Notes: generated by a model not told the origin, from the sequence alone. 64,000 nt of DNA from Tritrichomonas musculus (GCA_039105265.1 JAPFFF010000007.1:6200001-6264000), one strand, 5' to 3'. Positions 18,456-28,564 are shown, numbered from the stretch's first letter. Numbers and translations: made by a program.

Positions 18456-20174
18456 TTATTCATAACCAACTGGAACACCTTTAGGGAAATATTCAACACC
18501 TTTTGTTGACCAAGCAAAGTATGTATCGCTACATATCCAAGCTTCAGGCGCAGGTGGGTGTTGATCTGGAAATTCTGGATCAGGAATATAATAAGTGTCA
18601 TCAATTCCTCTATACATTGGTTGACCACGGAATGTAACTGTAACAGAATTAGAGCCAGTATCGATTCCATCAAATACATAACCAGCGTTTGAACGTTCAA
18701 GTTGGAAGTTAATACCAAAACTTGTTCCATCACTTCTGCAGTTTGAGTAACGTTTACCAGTTACTGGATCATTAAGGGGTTGAGTGAATGAATCCTCAAA
18801 TTCTTGCGTAGCTTCAAGTGCTCCATCTAATTCATTAGCTATTAATTGATGCTGGTAAAATCTGGCAGAGCAAGTGTTTGAAAATTCAGTATCTGGATAA
18901 GTTCTTTTATTAACGACTAATTGAACGTTTTGATACATGATATTATCAAAGCATGTAATATCTAATGGACTCTTAGGGAACATCATGGTTATATTTGTTG
19001 CATTTCTGAGAGGAATTGATTTTGATATTTCTAAACCATTAACTTTTGCAGTACCTTCAAATATTTCGCGTGTTAATTCTTGTGATGGAACTAATAATGC
19101 AGTTTGTAATTCACGAATAAGACCTTGATATACACCAGGTTTGAGACCAAATCCTGAAAGATTCGATCGACCTAATTGAATAGTACCACCTAAAACATTT
19201 AATGTTATTTTACCAACTTTCATATCAATTCCATTTGCTGATGTTATAGTCAATTTATCATTTACTACTTTATCTTTTGATACTTTAACTTTTAATATAT
19301 TTGGATCAGGTTCTTCGTTTTCATTTGGAGCTTCACCAGCTTTATATTGAACGACAATATTTGCTGGCTTTCCTACTTGTGTGAATTTACGAGTAATTGG
19401 AACGACGGCAGGCATTTCTTCATCAATGGCTTTATCATCGAGAAATTGAAATGTTTCTTTAACAACATTAGGATTAACTTGACCCCAAACCATGGCACGA
19501 AGTGATGTTTTAACTTCTGCTTCAATTTCTCCACAAATATCGTTAGGGTAAAGTTGCCATGCTTGAAGTGCGAGCTGATCAGTAAATGGTATTGTTAATT
19601 CTATAGTTAATTTGTGGGGTTTACCATCGGCAACGTCTGCAAGTGGAATATACCATCCGCAAATTGAAGGTGAAAATTGAGATACATTTTCCCATGTTGA
19701 GTGAGAGAATTTAGACGTAGCTTTAGCATCACGTGGTTTAATTGAGTTATAAGCAAATGATTCACGTTGAAGTTCATCTTGTCTGTATGTATCTAAAAGT
19801 TTTCCATCAATCCAAAATCTACAGTCTTCATAAAATTCAACGGCATTTTTGAAACCAACAAATATTTGCAATAACTTATTAGTATCTGCGGAAACATCGA
19901 TAGCTTCAGATAATTGAACGAGAAAATCCAAAAGAACCGTAGAAAATCCTTTTTCGATTTGTGAAATTGTATGTCCTGAATGAGTTAATTTTATTCTTGT
20001 TTTGGTACCTACTGGCATTGGTGCATCTTTATTTGTGAATTCTTCCATAACTTGACTAAATGAATTATCTCCACCATTTCGTTGAATTAAATTTCTAAGT
20101 TTATTTTGAAAGAATGAGAGAATATCTCCTTCATCATTACCTAAATTTTTCGTTTGAGCGTTTAAGTATGTCAT
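18456..20174 (-). CDS. Polinton major capsid protein (double jelly-roll type)
   Basis: A 572-residue protein, the usual size for Polinton major capsid proteins. It has an N-terminal segment with LTHSGHTISQIEKGF, a mid-region FSPSICGWYIPLADVADG and a C-terminal half ending in aromatic-rich loops, all in the style of the double jelly-roll MCP of this family. Its place near the ATPase gene fits the Polinton morphogenesis module. The identification rests on length, context and residue pattern. A structure prediction would test it. Confidence 0.75.
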   Translation of the reverse strand: MTYLNAQTKNLGNDEGDILSFFQNKLRNLIQRNGGDNSFSQVMEEFTNKDAPMPVGTKTRIKLTHSGHTISQIEKGFSTVLLDFLVQLSEAIDVSADTNKLLQIFVGFKNAVEFYEDCRFWIDGKLLDTYRQDELQRESFAYNSIKPRDAKATSKFSHSTWENVSQFSPSICGWYIPLADVADGKPHKLTIELTIPFTDQLALQAWQLYPNDICGEIEAEVKTSLRAMVWGQVNPNVVKETFQFLDDKAIDEEMPAVVPITRKFTQVGKPANIVVQYKAGEAPNENEEPDPNILKVKVSKDKVVNDKLTITSANGIDMKVGKITLNVLGGTIQLGRSNLSGFGLKPGVYQGLIRELQTALLVPSQELTREIFEGTAKVNGLEISKSIPLRNATNITMMFPKSPLDITCFDNIMYQNVQLVVNKRTYPDTEFSNTCSARFYQHQLIANELDGALEATQEFEDSFTQPLNDPVTGKRYSNCRSDGTSFGINFQLERSNAGYVFDGIDTGSNSVTVTFRGQPMYRGIDDTYYIPDPEFPDQHPPAPEAWICSDTYFAWSTKGVEYFPKGVPVGYE

Positions 20175-20286
20175 TTTAAATATTGAAAAAAAATTAAATA
20201 ATAAGTTAATAAAGAAAAGAATTTATAGTTTGAAAAAAATAAATGAATTAAGAAATGAAAAATAAATTTTTTACATTAATGAAAAT

Positions 20287-20607
20287 ATGGCGTTTGGAAG
20301 TTGGTTTAAAAATATTGTGAACGGAGCTAAAAACATAATTGGCAAAATAGTTCCAAAAGTAAAGAAAGCAGTTGAAACAGTTGGTAGATTTGCACCATTG
20401 ATAGGACAAGCTGGTGATTTAATAGGTGGAAGTGCTGGTGAGGTAATAAATACAATCGGAAATGGTGTGAGTAAATTAAATGACAGAATTAATTATAAAG
20501 GTGGAAATGTTAACGCGTTAGGTGTGAACGGTGCAGGAGCTCGAAGAATTGTAGGCGCAAATGGTGCAGGTATTAGAAGGTTTGATATTCCATTACTGAA
20601 GGAATAA
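20287..20607 (+). CDS. MAFGSWFK-start Polinton protein with glycine-rich C-terminus
   Basis: A 106-residue protein. The N-terminal amphipathic helix (MAFGSWFKNIVNGAKNIIGK) matches the start of the 75-residue protein at 12580-12807. A hydrophobic core follows (GRFAPLIGQAGDLIGGSAG), then a glycine/asparagine-rich tail with a doubled NGAGxRR motif (NGAGARRIVGANGAGIRR). This layout recalls small adenoviral core/membrane-lytic proteins (pVI, pX), an analogy and not a homology call. It is divergent from the capsid gene. Confidence 0.6.
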   Translation: MAFGSWFKNIVNGAKNIIGKIVPKVKKAVETVGRFAPLIGQAGDLIGGSAGEVINTIGNGVSKLNDRINYKGGNVNALGVNGAGARRIVGANGAGIRRFDIPLLKE

Positions 20608-20614
20608 AAATAAA

Positions 20615-20758
20615 TCATGAGTAAAGTCGTTTCCTCATTTCATCAGTTAATTCAGGTGGTTTATCGTTTAATGTTGGGGAAAGTTTCACAATGCGAATGA
20701 GTAAATTAGCGAGTTCAATAATTGTTAAACAACCAAGAAAAATTTCTGATAAACTCAT
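20615..20758 (-). CDS. 47-residue single-pass membrane peptide in the Polinton
   Basis: A short frame with an ATG at 20758-20756 and a stop at 20617-20615. The protein begins MSLSEIFLGCLTIIELANLL and ends with a charged, proline-containing tail. The first ~25 residues form one transmembrane helix. It fills the gap between the 106-residue and 118-residue genes, on the opposite strand. Small hydrophobic proteins occur in many Polinton-like genomes, but the size makes this call provisional. Confidence 0.4.
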   Translation of the reverse strand: MSLSEIFLGCLTIIELANLLIRIVKLSPTLNDKPPELTDEMRKRLYS

Positions 20759-20828
20759 TTATTATTAATTAAAAATTTTTATTTTTGTTTTTAATTAAAG
20801 ATCTTTGATCAGAATTATTTCATAATTC

Positions 20829-21185
20829 ATGGATTTAAAAGTTATTGAACCAATTAAAAACTATTTAAAAGAATTTAAAACAGTCGATGAATTTAATTTA
20901 TGGTATTCAAAGAATAAGGAAGAAGTGGATAAGTTAACGACTCATAAATTAAACAAAATGTATAAAATCGATGGTTATAGAATTACAAAAATAAAGGGTG
21001 TGTTGATGTTAAAGAAATGGGTTGAAAAAGACGAAAAAGAGATAGGTAAGGCTTCACCCAGGACGGATGCCATTGAAGAATTAAGGAATGAAATAAATGA
21101 AATCAGAAATACAGTAAATAAAATTATATCATTTCTTCAGGAATCGTCAAGTTCTATTGATGTATTACCACCATCGACAACTTGA
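20829..21185 (+). CDS. Polinton protein of unknown function with C-terminal coiled coil
   Basis: A 118-residue, lysine-rich protein. Residues ~82-108 (EELRNEINEIRNTVNKIISF) form a good heptad pattern, suggesting oligomerisation. The 3' end overlaps the convergent ATPase gene by 49 bp. No family recognised. Confidence 0.55.
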   Translation: MDLKVIEPIKNYLKEFKTVDEFNLWYSKNKEEVDKLTTHKLNKMYKIDGYRITKIKGVLMLKKWVEKDEKEIGKASPRTDAIEELRNEINEIRNTVNKIISFLQESSSSIDVLPPSTT

Positions 21186-21970
21186 ATGATCATATATGGA
21201 TGACTTTCACAATCTTCAGTTTTTCGTTTCAATATTTTTGAATACATTTCATAAAATTCGTCAAATGATAAATTAGATGCTGATTGTGAATAAATATAAC
21301 GTAATTGTTGTTTATTGAAACATGGAAATATAAATAATGTTGATATTTCATTTTTAACATGAGGTTTTAATCCTTTCCAACCTTGAATTAAAAGGAGGAA
21401 TGAAAAATTTATATGTCTACATCTACGTATTAATTGGCTAAAATAAGATTCTTCTGAAGAAAAGAGTTTACTATTTGAGATATCATCGAATAAAACGATT
21501 GTATGCAATACTTCTCGGTTGAAATCAGAAACGGCAAGCATTTTAAACATATCCTCTTTTTGTTGATCATCGATTTTATCCTGCAAGTTTTCCCGTTTGA
21601 TAAGATTATATAAATTCTTTGCTGAGATTAAATCCTTCATAAATTCAACAGCTTCTTGTTCACTAATGATAATATATGGAATCATAAGAAGTGGCTTTAA
21701 AGCTAAAAATGTTTTATCTGATTCTTGACCGTCTTTTGTAACGTAGATAAATAAGTGATGAGTGTTTAATACACCTAATTTGATGATTTCCTTTAATGCT
21801 ATCACAGTCTTTCCTGATGATTGCTTACCAACTATGACGTTAACACTATTTAACCTAATATTAACCTCAGGGTGTATTTCAGAAATTAGGCTTTCATTTT
21901 TATTCATAGTATAGGTTTTCAACGTATTCATAACGTGCGTTTTAACCATATTCTCTAATGATGTGTTCAT
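21137..21970 (-). CDS. Polinton genome-packaging ATPase (A32/FtsK-HerA type)
   Basis: A 277-residue protein. Walker A is GKQSSGKT (48-55) and Walker B is TIVLFDD (~157-163). A downstream QLIRRCRHINFS segment and a short C-terminal part are typical of A32-like packaging ATPases in Polintons, virophages and large DNA viruses. Length fits the family (~250-300). It would pump the linear DNA into a capsid. Confidence 0.88.
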   Translation of the reverse strand: MNTSLENMVKTHVMNTLKTYTMNKNESLISEIHPEVNIRLNSVNVIVGKQSSGKTVIALKEIIKLGVLNTHHLFIYVTKDGQESDKTFLALKPLLMIPYIIISEQEAVEFMKDLISAKNLYNLIKRENLQDKIDDQQKEDMFKMLAVSDFNREVLHTIVLFDDISNSKLFSSEESYFSQLIRRCRHINFSFLLLIQGWKGLKPHVKNEISTLFIFPCFNKQQLRYIYSQSASNLSFDEFYEMYSKILKRKTEDCESHPYMIIQVVDGGNTSIELDDS

Positions 21971-22076
21971 TTTCTATGTATTAATGTAAAAGTTTATTTT
22001 AATTATAGATAAAAATATATTTTATGTTTATGAATCATTAACTGAAATTAGATATTAACACATTTCTTAAAATTTA

Positions 22077-23510
22077 TTATTCAGGTTCTTCTACGATTGC
22101 TGATGTTTGTAATGCTTGTACTTGTGATTGAACATTAGCATCAAACCATTTATTAAAATCACTTGGATTTGGAGGTAATGTATTTATTCCTTTAAGTATT
22201 ATTGCAATTGTTGCTTTAGCAACTAATGGAATATGTTCAGGGTCAACTGGTAGTCCGGATTTATTACACATTTCACATGCAGTAGGTACAAATTCACCAA
22301 TTTTTACAGGATTAATTAAATAATCGTGAACTATGAACTCAATAGCTTCTTTAACTGCTTTCTTTCCTCTTAAATTCTTCCATTGATCCTCATTAACATT
22401 CATAACACTTTCACCATAAACATAAACCATTGCAGGAAGTAAAGCAAATTGATTCCATATAACTGTTGCCATTTGTGTAAGTGTGAATGGTAATTTTACA
22501 CCGTTGAGGTATTTGATACCTTGATAAATTGGAGAGATACACTTACCAACAAATGCCTGATAAGTTGAACGTTTCTTTGGTTTGATTAAGTGCTTTTCAT
22601 CGATACCAGCAGCTTTTAATTTTGTTTCAAAGTCTTGCCAACTTTCACCCGCATAATTAGTGACTGTACGCCCTGTTTCATCAAATTGAGGATGATATAT
22701 ATTATTAATAAATCCTCTTAAGTTCATACCTTGTTTATGAGCTTCTTTACGTTGGTCCACAGTTGGGTAAGCTTTATAATAAGCATTGCGATATGGGAAT
22801 AATGACGGAACGGTTGTAAATCCATTAACTATTACAGGCTTTTTACCTTCTTTTGTTTGTACGACGACTTCAGGTATTCCATCACCATCTAAATCTTTAC
22901 CAGTGGCTTCATATAAATCATTATATCCATGTCGATTAATCCATTCATTCGCACTTACAACACTTTGAGCGTCTCGAATTTGTTTAACATCTTGATTTAA
23001 TTTAGCCACAACATTAATTAAGTCATCCATACCAACATTACCGTATTTATTTTGTTTTGCCTTTTTCGTTGGTTGAATTGCAGCCATTCTTTCACGGTAA
23101 AACGCCATATCATTTAATGCTTTAGTTAAGTCTTTCTTATTAATGTTATTTTCTGCCAAGCTAGCGTATGATTGATCACGCATTTGGTTTAATTGAGAAA
23201 CATTATTTATTAATTGCGGAATTTTCGATTTATTCATTTTATTAATTGGTAAAAAATTTAAATTATCGTTTTTGTTTTGAAAATTATTTAATCTAGAAAT
23301 AAAATTTGAAATTGATTTATCATTTATTCTCAAACCTTCATGTTGTATATAATTATTTTCATTTAAAAATTTCATTAAATTTGCAACTGAACCTTGCCAT
23401 GAAGGCGACTCATGAAGAGTAACGTTAAGTTTTTCATTAATTAATTCAATATATTTATTAAGTTTATCAAGTTTCAAACCTTTAAAATTATTTCTATTTA
23501 ATTTTGACAT
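22077..23510 (-). CDS. Polinton protein of unknown function, 477 residues
   Basis: Last gene before the right arm. The N-terminal ~170 residues are Asn/Lys-rich and helical. Around residue 205 there is DLDGDGIPEVVV, which looks like an EF-hand/thrombospondin-type calcium loop. A conserved-looking C-terminal region follows (KCISPIYQGIKYLNGVKLPF, ...QFALLPAMVYVYGES). Length and position suggest a second virion protein, but I recognise no family. Confidence 0.6.
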   Translation of the reverse strand: MSKLNRNNFKGLKLDKLNKYIELINEKLNVTLHESPSWQGSVANLMKFLNENNYIQHEGLRINDKSISNFISRLNNFQNKNDNLNFLPINKMNKSKIPQLINNVSQLNQMRDQSYASLAENNINKKDLTKALNDMAFYRERMAAIQPTKKAKQNKYGNVGMDDLINVVAKLNQDVKQIRDAQSVVSANEWINRHGYNDLYEATGKDLDGDGIPEVVVQTKEGKKPVIVNGFTTVPSLFPYRNAYYKAYPTVDQRKEAHKQGMNLRGFINNIYHPQFDETGRTVTNYAGESWQDFETKLKAAGIDEKHLIKPKKRSTYQAFVGKCISPIYQGIKYLNGVKLPFTLTQMATVIWNQFALLPAMVYVYGESVMNVNEDQWKNLRGKKAVKEAIEFIVHDYLINPVKIGEFVPTACEMCNKSGLPVDPEHIPLVAKATIAIILKGINTLPPNPSDFNKWFDANVQSQVQALQTSAIVEEPE

Positions 23511-23580
23511 ATTCTTTATATTAAAATAAATTTAATCATTTACGTATAAAATTTATGTTTTCAATATTTGACTTTTGTGA
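23511..23580. repeat. Inward copy of the outer-arm segment next to the right Polinton arm
   Basis: The stretch TTTAATCATTTACGTATAAAATTTATG...TTTGACTTTTG at ~23530-23578 repeats, in the same orientation, a segment of the outer right arm at ~24060-24115. It abuts the inner edge of the arm, so the right end carries an extra partial arm copy that the left end lacks. Confidence 0.7.
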
Positions 23581-24274
23581 TTTATTTTTTTGAGACATGT
23601 GATATAAAAATAAATGATAAAATAATTTTATAATTTGTGGTGAACGTTTATTTATAAAAATTTTTTTCGATTTATGTGAAACTTTGAAAAGTTTGAGCCC
23701 TTGGCGAAGTATTCAAATTATCAGACATTTCGGAAATAACGTATTTTATAAAATTTTTTCGATTTGTGAGAGTATTGAATTAAAAAATTTTAAAAATTTG
23801 ACTAGTCGTTTTCTCGTCAAAGTATTGAAAATTTCGTTTTTACTCGTCAACCGTCGTTAGTTTATATTTAATTTGAGTAATTATTGAAATCTTCGTTTTA
23901 CTCGTCAACCGTCGTTAGTTTATATTTAATTTGAGTAATTATTGAAATCTTCGTTTTACTCGTCAACCGTCGTTAGTTTATATTTAATTTGAGTAATTAT
24001 TGAAAATTTCGTTTTTACTCGTCAACCGTCGTTAGTTTTAACATATTCTTTATTTTAAAATAAATTTAATCATTTACGTATAAAATTTATGTTTTCAATT
24101 TTTGACTTTTGAGATTTGAGGATAAAATTTATGAAAAATCATTTATGAAGGGGTGATGAATCAGTGGTGTTGTAAAATTTAATAATATGTTCGGGTTTAA
24201 AGTTATGATTTTAAATTCTTGAGTTACTGGGGTTTTAGGACGAAGTCCTAAAATCACAGTAAATACATACGACG
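23579..24274 (-). repeat. Right terminal inverted repeat of the Polinton
   Basis: Mirror of 5466-6160, including the four-copy minisatellite (~23810-24040) and the tip palindrome around 24230-24252. By eye I see essentially no differences between arms apart from one possible single-base indel. Confidence 0.93.
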
Positions 24275-24279
24275 AGAAT

Positions 24280-24491
24280 AAAGTAATAATATCAAAAAAA
24301 ATTGAAATTGAATTTATATCAGCTTTTTCAGAGGAAAATTTTCTTTGAAATGTTTTCAAAAAGTTAAACTTTTTATAAAAGGTGGATTATCTGTTTTGCA
24401 AGCACTTAAAAAAAAATAGGTATTAGTATAAAAACTGATGTATTTAAAAATAAGATTTTTCAAATAAATGATACCATTTATGATATCCATT
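24280..24491. other. Short AT-rich gap between Polinton and calpain gene
   Basis: No gene. The calpain stop lies ~210 bp from the Polinton edge. Inverted AAAAAGTTAAACTTTTT occurs at ~24359-24375. Confidence 0.4.
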
Positions 24492-25895
24492 TTAAACAAG
24501 AGGTGCAATGCTGACAAAATTATTATGCCTCCTTGGAGACAAGTTCAGCTTTTTGATTTTTCTTAATGCGTTTCCTTCAACATTTTCATCTCTTTTCAGT
24601 TCTTCGCCTGCCATTGTTACTTTAAAATCAGATTTGGCAATAAATCTGACAAATATTTTGGCATTTTTTGAAATAGTTGACGTCGTAAAAACTTTAATAT
24701 TATATCTTCTAGATTTACCGAATTTTTTCGTGTTGAACACAACAATTGTGTTTGGTGATGAAAAATTAACTATTCCTGGACCGTAATCATTTCTTACATT
24801 GATTGTTGCTCCATCTGGACATAACTTTTCAGCAAAAATGCGTAAGGTACAAGGACTATTGCATATGATATTAAACGATGCAACATTTGGTGAATTTACG
24901 CCTTGAACAAAATTTACTATTTTGCTTTGTGAAAAACAATTTGGTTTTATGGGCCTTGAAACATCTAATTCTGAGAAAAACTTCTTAAAATCTCTCATAA
25001 GCATCCAAAATGATCCATCATCAGCATCATAAAAGTGCAATTGATCTTTGAGAGGTTCTGTCCAAAGGTCAGAGCAGTAAGAATAATCGCCAAGCCATTC
25101 ATGCTCACCCCATGGATTTCTTAATTGGATGAACTTTTTTCCTTCAGCTTCTTTTACTCTTAATATTAAGTATGAATGATTTGTCACAAGGCCATTGTCG
25201 ACAACATCATCGTGAGTAATTTTTGAATTGACATAAACTCTAATTGAGCAACCAATAATGCAGCCTGCAGTCGTCCATTTTTTCATTTTTTTAAATAAAT
25301 CTTCTTCATTAAAAGTATCAGTTCTTAAATTATCAGGCAAGTATCCAAAGATATTATAAACTGCTTTGTTCAAATTTCCAGCAATAATTCCAGAATATGA
25401 TCCAAATAACTTTGAATAAGCTTTTTCGACAAGAACAAACCAATAAGAATCTGTGGTATTCTTTGGATGTGCAAAAACTGGAGTTCGTGTTCCTCGTTTG
25501 AATGGAATAAGGGTATCAATAATAACTGGAACCTTCCTTCTTGATGTATAAAAATATACGATGACAACTCCAGCTTCAATGCTACTTCTTGGATCAAAAA
25601 TTGCACGAACAAGCTCAGGTTGCATGCATAATCTTGATAAAGCTGATAGCAAATAGCAATCACCAAGAATACCTTGACAAATTGAATCAGCATAAACATT
25701 TTCGTAAAGTGGAGACTTAAGCATTGCATCAATTCTATGCCATGAAACACCATGTAGTAAATTTGGATATTTTTCGTTTATTTTTTTTTGAGGATGAAAA
25801 TTATTGTCGACAAATTTTTCTCCAGTCTTCTTATATTTTGCGAGTATTTGATCCATTGCTGAAGCTTCTTTGGTAAAAGAATTAACATCAATCAT
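24492..25895 (-). CDS. Calpain-like cysteine protease (family C2)
   Basis: 467 residues from the first in-frame ATG (25895). The open frame extends 8 codons further only with a TTG. The calpain catalytic core is complete: CQGILGDCYLLSAL with catalytic Cys80, His241 in TNHSYLIL and Asn261 in LRNPWGEHEW. The core ends around residue 320. The rest is a single beta-sandwich-like domain (NSPCTLRIF, GPGIVNFSSPNT), comparable to the calpain C2-like/CBSW domains. There is no EF-hand region, as expected for protist calpains. It is likely an intracellular, calcium-responsive protease. The stop codon reads TTTAAAAT, overlapping a TAAA-type poly(A) signal. Confidence 0.92.
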   Translation of the reverse strand: MIDVNSFTKEASAMDQILAKYKKTGEKFVDNNFHPQKKINEKYPNLLHGVSWHRIDAMLKSPLYENVYADSICQGILGDCYLLSALSRLCMQPELVRAIFDPRSSIEAGVVIVYFYTSRRKVPVIIDTLIPFKRGTRTPVFAHPKNTTDSYWFVLVEKAYSKLFGSYSGIIAGNLNKAVYNIFGYLPDNLRTDTFNEEDLFKKMKKWTTAGCIIGCSIRVYVNSKITHDDVVDNGLVTNHSYLILRVKEAEGKKFIQLRNPWGEHEWLGDYSYCSDLWTEPLKDQLHFYDADDGSFWMLMRDFKKFFSELDVSRPIKPNCFSQSKIVNFVQGVNSPNVASFNIICNSPCTLRIFAEKLCPDGATINVRNDYGPGIVNFSSPNTIVVFNTKKFGKSRRYNIKVFTTSTISKNAKIFVRFIAKSDFKVTMAGEELKRDENVEGNALRKIKKLNLSPRRHNNFVSIAPLV

Positions 25896-26156
25896 GGGGC
25901 AGAAACAACTATTGTTCAAATAAAAATTATCTATACGTTAAACTTAACGTACAAATTATTTAATCAAATTTTCTAGACTAAAAAAACTATGAATTTATTC
26001 ATATAATTTTTAAAAATATTGACTAAATTAGTAAAAATAATAATAATAAAAGTAAATATTTTTATTGAATTCATATTTTTTCCATATTCAATATATTTAA
26101 TAAAGAAAAATATATATTAATTTGGACAAAAAATTCTATTATATTATTGAAAAATT
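25896..26156. other. Divergent intergenic region, AT-rich
   Basis: About 260 bp between the calpain ATG and the broken kinase. It has no clear Inr on either side and no gene. Confidence 0.4.
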
Positions 26157-27424
26157 GTGTGTTGTTTTCGCTCAACTTTCACCATTTTTCAGAAAATTGT
26201 TATCAAATACGAGTTTGATGAATCAAAAATTCTTTTTAGAGATTCTCATGAAAACTATTATATTGTTAAAAACTTAAATGATAACAAGAAGTATACTGCA
26301 AAAATTTTATTATGTATAAACGAGATTTCAGGTAAAGACCAATGTACAGAGATTCGGAATGTTATGCTACTTAAAAAATTAAATCATCCAGCAATTATTA
26401 AAATTTTTGGAATCAATTTTCACTCATTTAAAAATGAAGAAATTCTTAAACCAACTATACTCATGGAATATATACCAAAAGGAACATTATATGATTTAAT
26501 TAATCTAGAAAAGAAAGGGATTGCGCCAAAATTTTGGACCTTTACAAAAAAATACATTAATCTCGTCGGAATTTCGCACGCAATGAGTTGTTTGCATAAA
26601 AATGGTGTTATATATCGTGATTTAAAGCCAGATAACATATTTTTTGATGAGGATTTCTATCTACGTATTTATAATTTTACTTATTGTCCGTTTTTTTCTC
26701 ATCCCCTTGATAGTTCAATGTTATTACTAGATAAACAATTTGGAACTCCGCTTTACATGGCACCAGAAGTATTAATGGGTGCTGTTGATGTTTATTCGTT
26801 TGCCATTACTGCATACGAAATTTTGACAACAGAAGAACCATATGGAAAAATAAACATTCGAGATCTTAATCATTTGATCTTATCAAACCAAAGACCGAAA
26901 TTCAACTCTGATTTTACTGAGCCCATGAAAAAGCTCATATCGCGATGTTGGAGTCAAAATTCATCAGATCGGCCTTCATTCGGTGAAATATTGTAGTTAG
27001 TGCTCAATTCTTTGTATATTTCAATTAGTATTAGGAATGCTCAATATAGAAGATTTAATGAATACGATATCTCTGACAAAAAATATTGGATTGGAATGCT
27101 CAATAAGAAGAGGACTATGATTACAAAACTGATGTGTACTCATTCGGTATTGTTTTGTATTTCATATTTTTTGAAAAATTGCCAACTCAGAGCATGAAAG
27201 ATAAGGCAGATGGAAAGCCAATCAAATTTCCAGTGCAGTCTGAATTAATTACAAAAGATTGTATTGATTTAATTGCAAAATGTTTAGATTATAATCAAAA
27301 GTCGCGTCCTTCTTTCGAGATCTTGAAGTATCTGAAGGAACATAACTATATGATCGCTAATGACGTTGATCCAACAATAGTTTCTCAGCGTGACAATGAA
27401 CTTGAATCAATCGAATCTCAATAA
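26157..27424 (+). pseudogene. Broken protein kinase gene
   Basis: Two kinase-like frames follow each other. The first (to 26998) has a lysine region (YTAKIL), a YRDLKPDNIF catalytic loop, MAPE and a C-lobe ending DRPSFGEIL. The second (27113-27424) contains DYKTDVYSFGIVLYF and a C-lobe with SRPSFEIL. The reading frame starts without an ATG, the glycine loop is missing, the DFG site reads YNFTY, the segment after APE is short (MGAVDVYSF), and a TAG follows GEIL. These points argue for a decayed gene, perhaps a tandem or recombined pair of trichomonad kinases. A pseudokinase that is still read in part cannot be excluded. Confidence 0.65.
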
Positions 27425-27652
27425 ATATTTAACTTATTATAAAAATCCAATTTTCTCTCTTTTATTTTAATAACTTAATAATAGTAGTTACGTATGATGT
27501 TTATTTATGTTTTTTTGAAAGATCATTGAATAAATGCATATTGAATTAACTAATTTTTAATATGCCTTGTGTCTAAAATAATTTTCATGTTAGGTTATAT
27601 ATTTAATGATTTATTATTGTTTAATATAGATTTCTATTAGTAATTTAATAAT
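27425..27652. other. Short AT-rich intergenic gap
   Basis: No gene between the broken kinase and the MULE target duplication. Confidence 0.4.
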
Positions 27653-27855
27653 TAAGTTTTTGGCGAAGTGACAAACTATAGAAAAAGTTACACCATTTTT
27701 TTCTGAGGAAAATTCGTTATTCTGACTTTTTGAGTTAATTGAGAAGGCATACAAAAAGTTCTAAAATTTTCTTGTAAAGTTTTGAAAAAGTTCACTAAGA
27801 TAAAACCATGAAAAAGCGCCATTTTTATAGAACTAAACCAATCAAAGAAACCGAG

Positions 27856-28371
27856 ATGACGACATTGCCGCCCATAGCATGATCACGATCAGTAATGCTT
27901 AGCAGCTAGCTGGTTGTAACTGCGGCGAGTCGTCATCCGGACAAAGATATCACGATTTCATCCGGAAGATCTGGAATGACGACATTGCCGCCCATAGCAA
28001 GACCACGATCAGCAATGCTTAGCAGCTAGCTGGTTGTAACTGCGGCGAGTCGTCATCCGGACAAAGATATCACGATTTCATCCGGAAGATCTGGAATGAC
28101 GACATTGCCGCCCATAGCAAGACCACGATCAGCAATGCTTAGCAGCTAGCTGGTTGTAACTGCGGCGAGTCGTCATCCGGACAAAGATATCGCGATTTCA
28201 TCCGGAAGATCTGGAATGACGACATTGCCGCCCATAGCAAGACCACGATCAGCAATGCTTAGCAGCTAGCTGGTTGTAACTGCGGCGAGTCGTCATCCGG
28301 ACAAAGATATCGCGATTTCATCCGGAAGATCTGGAATTGACGACATTGCCGCCCATAGGACGACCACGGTG
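27856..28371 (+). repeat. 120 bp tandem array A, four full copies plus partial
   Basis: Units begin ATGACGACATTGCCGCCCAT at 27856, 27976, 28096 and 28216; a truncated fifth begins at 28336. About half G+C, in sharp contrast with the AT-rich surroundings. Confidence 0.95.
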
Positions 28372-28564
28372 GCAATAAAAAGATGAAAATAAAACAAACA
28401 AAAAACAAACAAAATTGATTATTTAATATTATTATTACGATTTTTTAATTTTTTTATTTTGATAAAGCTTATTTAAAATATTCTGAGTCTTCTCAGAAAT
28501 TTGTTAAATTTTTTTTTTATAAATATATATAACTTTTTGAAAGAATTATGGTCTTTTTATATTT

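Larger units (their letters stand above)
5461..24279. mobile_element. Maverick/Polinton element, looks whole, with 5 bp target duplication
   Basis: The element spans 5466-24274 (about 18.8 kb). It is flanked by the direct repeat AGAAT at 5461-5465 and 24275-24279, a target-site duplication of a length known for Mavericks. It has terminal inverted repeats of ~695 bp. It carries the family's hallmark genes: protein-primed family B DNA polymerase, retroviral-type integrase, double-jelly-roll major capsid protein and A32/FtsK-like packaging ATPase, plus a fibre-like giant and small unknown genes on both strands. I recognise no adenovirus-type (Ulp1-like) protease gene. The large frames are open and I see no obvious breaks. 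The arms look essentially identical, so the insertion is probably recent. It sits between the kinase-GTPase gene and the 3' end of the calpain gene, in intergenic DNA. Confidence 0.93.

Noticed and set aside
24129-24359. 76-residue minus-strand frame at the Polinton edge
   Set aside because: It spans the terminal repeat and its flank; no coding character.
25370-25753. 127-residue frame inside the calpain gene
   Set aside because: Alternate frame of a well-supported gene.
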